Source of the DNA: Strigomonas culicis
Lineage: Eukaryota; Euglenozoa; Kinetoplastea; Trypanosomatida; Trypanosomatidae
Reading direction: 5' to 3'
Assembly: GCA_000482145.1 (NCBI GenBank)
Contig: AUXH01000600.1
Span: 1 to 11,537, forward strand
DNA length: 11,537 bases
Numbering within the stretch: the first letter of the stretch is position 1; every line of letters starts with the position of its first letter. The notes under the pieces were generated by a model. The model saw only the letters and a program-made list of their open reading frames with translations, was not told the origin of the DNA and searched no databases. The position numbers and the translations under genes were made by a program. Shown here piece by piece: positions 7,253 through 11,537 of the stretch.

Positions 7253-8149
7253 CTAAAGCGAGCTCTGTATGACGTTCTTCTCTCCGCCCGCCTCCTCCAC
7301 CTTGGGCGCCACCGCCGGCACGAGGTTGAGCCGCTGCTCCAGCTCGCGGACGCAGCTGTCGAGCTCGTGCGTGACGACCTTGCAGTCGAAGAGCGACCCG
7401 TGCCGCTCATAGAACTGCATCCACTGGCGGTTCAGCTCCATGCGCATCTTGAGGCTGCTGGGCGTCTCACTGTGGCGGTTGAGCAGCCGCTGCTGCACCA
7501 CCTCCATGTTGGGCGGCAGCACGAGCACAATGCAGCACGTGTATGGCCAGCGGTTGGGGTTCGGGTGGTGGTCCGTCGCCTGGCCGACGCGGTGGCACGT
7601 GTAGCGCAGCGTGAGGGCCCCGCGCAGGTCCGTGTCCATCAGCACGCACTTGTTCAGCCGCAGCATCTGGAAGATCGCCTTCTTGCTGGTGCCGTAGTAG
7701 TTCGTATGCACGCTGGGGTCGATCACAAAACTCTGTGAGCGGTTGAGCGCGCCTGTGTTGGTGAGCGGGATGAGGGCCTCGACCGCGCGCTCCAGCGCAC
7801 GCTTCTCCTTCCGCTCCTCCTCATCCATCTCCGGGTCCTCCTGGGACGTGTGGGCCGCGCTGCTCGGCGCCTCCTCCGGCGGCGTCAGGTCCACTTTCTC
7901 CGGGTGCGCGCGCATGACGGTGTACTCCACCATCTCGCCCAGCTCCACCATCTTCTTGAACTGGCGCTTTTCAACGAACCAGTAGTCGCGCCCGTGCTGC
8001 TCCCCGTCGCGCGGCATGCGGGTCGTGTGGCTCACGGAGAAGCCGAAGCAGTGCGGGTGCCGCCGGCGCAGCGCGTGTATAAGCGTGGACTTGCCACTGC
8101 CACTGGGACCGACGAAGAGGATGATGTCCGCTTTGCGGTCTTCTATCAT
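7253..8149 (-). CDS. Guanylate kinase (GMP kinase) with a large acidic insertion
   Basis: This 298-residue protein is a guanylate kinase, which converts GMP and ATP to GDP and ADP in purine nucleotide synthesis and salvage. Visible motifs are the P-loop GPSGSGKST (14-22), the GMP-binding segment SVSHTTRMPRDGEQHGRDYWFV (38-59), ELGEMVEYTV (69-78), NYYGTSKKAI (150-159), the DxxGA motif MDTDLRGAL (171-179), and a lid with R221 and R225 before SETPSSLKMRM. Usual enzymes are about 190-210 residues. Here about 70 extra residues (79-149), acidic and Glu/Lys-rich in their first half, interrupt the GMP-binding region between EYTV and NYYGT, which are nearly adjacent in ordinary enzymes. A second, smaller insertion lies at about 182-203 and a C-terminal extension follows 276. 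Every catalytic element is present, so activity is expected. The protein ends in SSL, a tripeptide known to serve as a glycosomal signal on T. brucei phosphoglycerate kinase. Glycosomal location is inferred. Confidence 0.92.
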   Translation of the reverse strand: MIEDRKADIILFVGPSGSGKSTLIHALRRRHPHCFGFSVSHTTRMPRDGEQHGRDYWFVEKRQFKKMVELGEMVEYTVMRAHPEKVDLTPPEEAPSSAAHTSQEDPEMDEEERKEKRALERAVEALIPLTNTGALNRSQSFVIDPSVHTNYYGTSKKAIFQMLRLNKCVLMDTDLRGALTLRYTCHRVGQATDHHPNPNRWPYTCCIVLVLPPNMEVVQQRLLNRHSETPSSLKMRMELNRQWMQFYERHGSLFDCKVVTHELDSCVRELEQRLNLVPAVAPKVEEAGGEKNVIQSSL

Positions 8150-8182
8150 GATGCGTACAAGGAGTTTTTTTTTTGAATGTAA

Positions 8183-8221
8183 TTAATGTAAGAAAAAATA
8201 AAATAAAAAAAGTGTATTCAT
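8183..8221 (-). promoter_or_regulatory. Possible upstream ORF in the guanylate kinase leader
   Basis: An ATG at 8221 opens a 12-codon frame that ends with TAA at 8185-8183, 34 bases before the guanylate kinase ATG. It would be in the mature mRNA if splicing uses the AG at 8284-8283 or 8263-8262. No AG lies between 8262 and the start codon, so a leader that omits it is hard to make. Its encoded peptide is Phe/Leu-rich and comes from T-rich sequence, so any effect would be on translation rate. Confidence 0.4.
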
Positions 8222-8261
8222 ACAGTGTAAAAAAAAAACGATAGAGAAACGAATTGTTTTT

Positions 8262-8328
8262 CTTGTGAATGACCGTTATGTCCTTGACAAAAAAAAGAGA
8301 AAAAAAGAGAAGAATAATGGAAAAAAAA
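8262..8328 (-). promoter_or_regulatory. Polypyrimidine tract and splice acceptors of the guanylate kinase mRNA
   Basis: The minus strand is pyrimidine-rich over 8289-8328. The first AGs after it are at 8284-8283 and 8263-8262, giving a 5' UTR of about 112-133 nt. A second T-rich stretch (8189-8212) closer to the gene has no AG after it before the start codon, so it cannot define a usable acceptor for a full-length product. Confidence 0.5.
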
Positions 8329-8688
8329 TGTTATTATGGTTCCGATACACATATCGACACACATCCTTTACTATACACTGTACACATAAACACTTACTCC
8401 TGTTGTAGCTAGTGTTGACAGTATGCCCATATAGAAATTTTTTTATTTTTTGTAAGATATTAGCGCGCCTTTCTTGTCCTATACTTATTAACGTTTATGG
8501 AAGTTATTGGTGTTAACTCTTCTTTTTTGTTTTCTTTTTTTTGACATTGAATTCCTTCATTCACTTATAATACAATTCACTACTCAGACATCATTAAAAA
8601 GAAAAAGAGGAGGAGTGAAAAGGCGATAGAGAAAAAAAGACACATCATCAAAGCTTTTCTGTTCCTTTTTGTTTCTTCTGCTTCCTTC
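8329..8688 (-). other. Intergenic DNA / presumed 3' UTR of DRG1
   Basis: About 360 bases of very AT-rich sequence after the DRG1 stop codon, with T8-T9 runs near 8438 and 8533. I checked both strands for tRNA-like or other structured RNA and saw none, and no frame has coding character. Confidence 0.5.
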
Positions 8689-9795
8689 TTAAACCTTCTT
8701 CACAACCTGCACGACATCCTCGTCATCCAAGAGGTGGTCCTTGCCAACGCGCTGCGGCTGGTGCTTGACCGAGCTGCCCCACGCCCACGCGTACTTGAAG
8801 TTGCGCATCAGCTGCCTATGGATACGGTCGCAGAACATCTCCACGGACGGCTGCGGCAGCTTCTTGAGGATGACCGGTTCGTCGTAGTCCGGCACCTGCC
8901 CCTTCGGCTTCGTGTACACGCGGATGAAGTTGAGGTGGTCCCAGATGCACTCGAGCAGCCCGTCGAGGTTCCAGCCGTGGTGGGCGCTGATGGGGCAGTT
9001 GTGCGGCAGCCGCGAGATGATGTCGAGCTCCTCGATGGAGATCTGGTCAATCTTGTTCAGTACGTAGACCGCCGGGATGTACACGCGGTTGCCCTCAATC
9101 GCGTCGATGAACTCGTCGGCGGTGTAGTCGCCGCGGAAGACCACGTCGGCGTTCGCCTGGCGGTACTCCGTCAGGATGGTCTTGATGGTGTCGTGGTCCA
9201 TCTGCGTAAGGGGGCACGTGGAGGAGATGGTGATGCCGCCCTTGTCCTTCTTGCGGATGGTGATGTCGGGCGGGTGCTTGTTCAGCCGGATGCCGAAGCC
9301 GTCTAACTCGCGCTCGATGATGAGCTTGTGCTGCAGCGGCTTCGCGACGTCCAGCACAATCAAGATGAGGGAGCACGTGCGGGCGACCGCGATGACCTGC
9401 CGGCCGCGCCCCTTGCCGTCCTTCGCGCCCTCGATGATACCGGGCAGGTCTAGCATCTGCAGCTTCGCGCCGCGGTAGTTCACGACGCCGGGAACGCAGG
9501 TCAGCGTCGTGAACTCGTACGCTGCGACCTCACTGACGGTCGACGTCATCTTACTCAGCAGCGTGGACTTGCCGACGGAGGGGAACCCGATGAAGCCGAT
9601 GCGGGCGTCGCCGGTCTTCTGTACGTCGAAGCCCTCGCCCTTCCCGCCGCCCTTCTTGGACTCGGAGGCGATGAGCTCCCGCTTCAGCTGCGCCAGGCGC
9701 GCCTTGAGGGAACAGATGTGCGCCATGGTCGCCTTGTTCTTCTGCGTCTTGGCCAGCTCCGCCTCGATGTCGTTGATCTTCTGCAGATTGGACAT
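8689..9795 (-). CDS. DRG1: DRG1, developmentally regulated GTP-binding protein 1
   Basis: This 368-residue protein is the Obg/HflX-class GTPase DRG1 (Rbg1 in yeast), a ribosome-associated GTPase that, with its DFRP partner, relieves stalled translation. The order is an N-terminal helical hairpin (1-45, with [13 protein letters not shown] and [11 protein letters not shown]), a Gly/Lys linker with GEGFDV (53-58), the G domain, an inserted S5D2L-type region (about 170-230), and a C-terminal TGS domain (about 290-368). GTPase motifs are G1 GFPSVGKST (70-78), switch I TT at 96-97, G3 DLPG (116-119) followed by [22 protein letters not shown]4 NKID (247-250), and G5 SAH (270-272). [12 protein letters not shown] and the [10 protein letters not shown] ending are typical of the TGS domain. 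Length matches the eukaryotic family (about 367). It aligns with DRG1 rather than DRG2, for example through the TQKNKAT segment. The start at 9795 is the first ATG after the splice acceptor. Nothing looks broken. Confidence 0.96.
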   Translation of the reverse strand: MSNLQKINDIEAELAKTQKNKATMAHICSLKARLAQLKRELIASESKKGGGKGEGFDVQKTGDARIGFIGFPSVGKSTLLSKMTSTVSEVAAYEFTTLTCVPGVVNYRGAKLQMLDLPGIIEGAKDGKGRGRQVIAVARTCSLILIVLDVAKPLQHKLIIERELDGFGIRLNKHPPDITIRKKDKGGITISSTCPLTQMDHDTIKTILTEYRQANADVVFRGDYTADEFIDAIEGNRVYIPAVYVLNKIDQISIEELDIISRLPHNCPISAHHGWNLDGLLECIWDHLNFIRVYTKPKGQVPDYDEPVILKKLPQPSVEMFCDRIHRQLMRNFKYAWAWGSSVKHQPQRVGKDHLLDDEDVVQVVKKV

Positions 9796-9811
9796 GGTGG
9801 AGCGCTGGGTC

Positions 9812-9828
9812 TTATTATTATTATTATT
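9812..9828. repeat. (TTA)5 microsatellite in the DRG1 leader
   Basis: Five TTA units plus two bases lie 17-33 bases upstream of the DRG1 start codon, so the mRNA leader carries an AAU repeat near the initiation site. It contains no ATG in the direction of translation. Confidence 0.85.
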
Positions 9829-9934
9829 GGTACGGTGCTAGTGGAATAGAGTGTGCGTGCGTGTGCTCTTCTTTGGCGAAGGAAACACAACGAGGGTCAG
9901 TGTATGTGACCTACGTCGCAGCGGTAGACAAAAA

Positions 9935-9965
9935 CTGAGCAAAAAGAAAGAGGCAGAAAGAGGAG
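9935..9965 (-). promoter_or_regulatory. Polypyrimidine tract and splice acceptor of the DRG1 mRNA
   Basis: The minus strand is nearly all pyrimidine over 9937-9965 and ends in CTCAG, with AG at 9936-9935. This gives a 5' UTR of about 139 nt with no upstream ATG. Later AGs (for example near 9911) could give shorter leaders. Confidence 0.55.
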
Positions 9966-10173
9966 TACAACAGGAGGCTGTAAAGACAACACAAGAACAA
10001 GGACGCCAATGAAAGTGTCAACCACACACAAAAAAGGAAGAAACGTAAGTAAATCATCACATCTGAAGCACTACGTTATATTCATATATATGTATGCATG
10101 GCAGTGTATGTGCGCGACTGCAGCAGGGCCCGTCACTGGTGCCCTGCCCAGACGCGCCTTCTATGTCGCCCCC
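9966..10173 (-). other. Presumed 3' UTR of the gamma-tubulin complex gene
   Basis: About 200 AT-rich bases between the TAA stop at 10176-10174 and the DRG1 splice signal. No gene is seen. Confidence 0.4.
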
Positions 10174-11537
10174 TTACCACTGTTCACGCAGTGACCCGAT
10201 GGTGTCGTCCAAGTGGCGGATGGACGCCAGCAGGAAGGCGAGACGCTCCTCGCGGCGCTCGGCCCCCGCCTCGCACTCGGCCGCGTGAACTTCCTCGAGG
10301 CTGCCGACAAGGGCGTCCGTCGCCGTCATGAACTGTCGGATCTGCGCGACGGCGACGTCGCGCACGTGGCGCCGCACCACGTCGTGTGCCTCGCGCAGTG
10401 CGGTCACGTGCTTGCTGGCGCGGCGGCTGGTGCGGCGGCCGGTGGCGCGCCGCGGCACCGGCTCCAGCTGCTGCCGCGCCGCGTTGCCCTCCCGCACCGC
10501 ACGCGCGACGACCTCGACGCAGCGCGCCAGGTCGGCGAGGTGCGACTGCGCGGCCAGGAAGACGGTGCCGAGGCGCAGGCCGCAGAAGAGGCAGTCGTTC
10601 AGGTACGCCTCGTGCGCCGCACGGAAGTCCTCCAGGCACCGGTACTGGTAGAGCTCGCCGCCCTCGAACTGCAGGGTGGCCGTGTAGGCGCGCGTGAGGC
10701 TCGACAGGCGGTGCCAGCAGGTGAAGGACAGATGGTGCAGCAGCACCTGCCGCGCGAGGTGGGTGAAGATGAACACCTCCGGCACCCCGCTGCGCATCCC
10801 GTCGGCCCACAGCCGCGCGATCATCTCCTCCACCGTCTTCCAGAAGAGGAGGTTGATGAAGAGCACGCTGTACACGTGCAGGAAGTTCTCCGGCAGCAGC
10901 CACATCCCCCGGCCCGTCATGGTGCCCGCCTGCGTAGACCGCAGCTCCAGCCGGTCCTGCAGCAGCAGCAGCGCGCGGAAGGGGGTCTGGCGCCACCGCA
11001 GGGCGGCCGCCTCTCCCCCCTCCTCTGGCAGCAGCGCCCAGTGGACGCTGAAGTCGGTGTGGCAGGAGTTGGCCCACTCCAGCGCCAGGAGGCGGTTCAG
11101 CGCGCCCACGACCTCCTCCTCCATCGCGCGCGGGTCCACCCCCGGCTCCACCCCCTCCCCCTCCCCCTCCGCGGCCGGGGCCGGGTCGGGCAGGCAGCGC
11201 GCGACGACGGGCTGCCACACCGCCGCGAGCCGCCCCGCGACGGCGGCGCGCTGCAGCAGGCACACCTCGCGCAGCCCCTTCAGCACGCTGTAGATGATGC
11301 CGTACGGCGGCAGCAGCGTCAGCTGCAGCGCCTTGTGCGTCAAGTAGCTCGCCGCGTAGCGGCCCAGGTGCAGGTAGTGCGATGCGCACTGCTCCAGCGC
11401 CAGCACCTCCACGGCGCTGGGGCCGCGCAGCCGCCGCAGCGCCGCGGGCGCCACCACCGCCCCGCGCGGGAAGACAGACGGGGCGCCGTCGTCGGCCAGC
11501 AGCGCCGGCGGCGGGTCACGCGGGTCCTGCGGCGGCC
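10174..11537 (-). CDS. Gamma-tubulin complex component (GCP / Spc97-Spc98 family), 5' end outside the window
   Basis: The C-terminal 453 codons of a larger protein are visible. The frame stays open to the right edge, so the true start is outside and the GTG at 11457 is only an internal Val. The best family clue is the stretch beginning PENFLHVYSVLFINLLFWKT (10889-10830) and running on to EEMIARLW. It is followed by a helix with HLARQVLLHHLSFTCW, then EDFRAAHEAYLNDCLFCGL (10637-10581). This matches the GCP C-terminal domain pattern of YxxLFxxLLxxKxVexxLxxLW, a helix with xxHFvxxxxyY, then aHxxYLxxixxxCLL. That domain binds gamma-tubulin and helps nucleate microtubules at basal bodies and spindle poles. 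An acidic Glu/Gly/Pro-rich loop (about 11193-11103) and a basic stretch at about 10460-10405 look like insertions. The ending is LREQW. Which GCP it is (2-6) cannot be told from this fragment. Family call rests on motif spacing by eye. Confidence 0.65.
   Translation of the reverse strand, partial: PPQDPRDPPPALLADDGAPSVFPRGAVVAPAALRRLRGPSAVEVLALEQCASHYLHLGRYAASYLTHKALQLTLLPPYGIIYSVLKGLREVCLLQRAAVAGRLAAVWQPVVARCLPDPAPAAEGEGEGVEPGVDPRAMEEEVVGALNRLLALEWANSCHTDFSVHWALLPEEGGEAAALRWRQTPFRALLLLQDRLELRSTQAGTMTGRGMWLLPENFLHVYSVLFINLLFWKTVEEMIARLWADGMRSGVPEVFIFTHLARQVLLHHLSFTCWHRLSSLTRAYTATLQFEGGELYQYRCLEDFRAAHEAYLNDCLFCGLRLGTVFLAAQSHLADLARCVEVVARAVREGNAARQQLEPVPRRATGRRTSRRASKHVTALREAHDVVRRHVRDVAVAQIRQFMTATDALVGSLEEVHAAECEAGAERREERLAFLLASIRHLDDTIGSLREQW

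Noticed and set aside
8329..8688. Searched by eye for a tRNA, snoRNA cluster or strand-switch region in the AT-rich gap after DRG1
   Set aside because: No cloverleaf-like pairing or tRNA box sequences were seen, and genes on both sides share one strand.
10184..11389. Second minus-strand open frame of 401 codons overlapping the gamma-tubulin complex gene
   Set aside because: Product is Ala/Gly/Arg/Pro-rich shadow sequence; the alternative frame shows the GCP motifs and stays open to the edge.

Overview
The window looks like nuclear DNA of a trypanosomatid (Kinetoplastida). All seven protein-coding genes lie on the minus strand. They are intronless and separated by 360-540 bp of AT-rich DNA. 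In front of most start codons is a long polypyrimidine tract (polypurine on the strand given) followed by an AG, the layout expected for trans-splicing of a polycistronic transcript. The coding DNA is strongly GC-biased and the spacers are rich in A/T runs and microsatellites. Two enzymes end in peroxisome/glycosome-type tripeptides, which also fits a kinetoplastid. I cannot fix the genus.

In transcription order (right to left): a gamma-tubulin complex component (10174-11537, 5' end outside the window); the GTPase DRG1 (8689-9795); guanylate kinase with a large acidic insertion (7253-8149); the BBSome subunit BBS4 (5146-6735); a membrane protein whose frame is broken by a G9 run (3517-4660); mitochondrial ribosomal protein bS18m (2250-3218); and a glucokinase ending in AKM (438-1886). 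The far left end (1-36) is a polypurine block that is probably the splice signal of the next gene, which lies outside the window.

The genes do not form a pathway. They are typical housekeeping and ciliary neighbours in a directional cluster: microtubule nucleation, translation-associated GTPase, purine nucleotide phosphorylation, ciliary trafficking, an uncharacterised membrane protein, mitochondrial translation and hexose phosphorylation. Expression control is expected after transcription, through splice-site choice and UTRs.

The points most worth checking are the frameshifted membrane protein, whose TM / coiled-coil / TM-TM layout resembles the GET1/WRB insertase subunit; the interrupted GMP-binding region and SSL tail of guanylate kinase; and a short upstream ORF in its leader. 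I saw no mobile element, CRISPR array, tRNA or rRNA, and no clear sign of a new multi-gene system.
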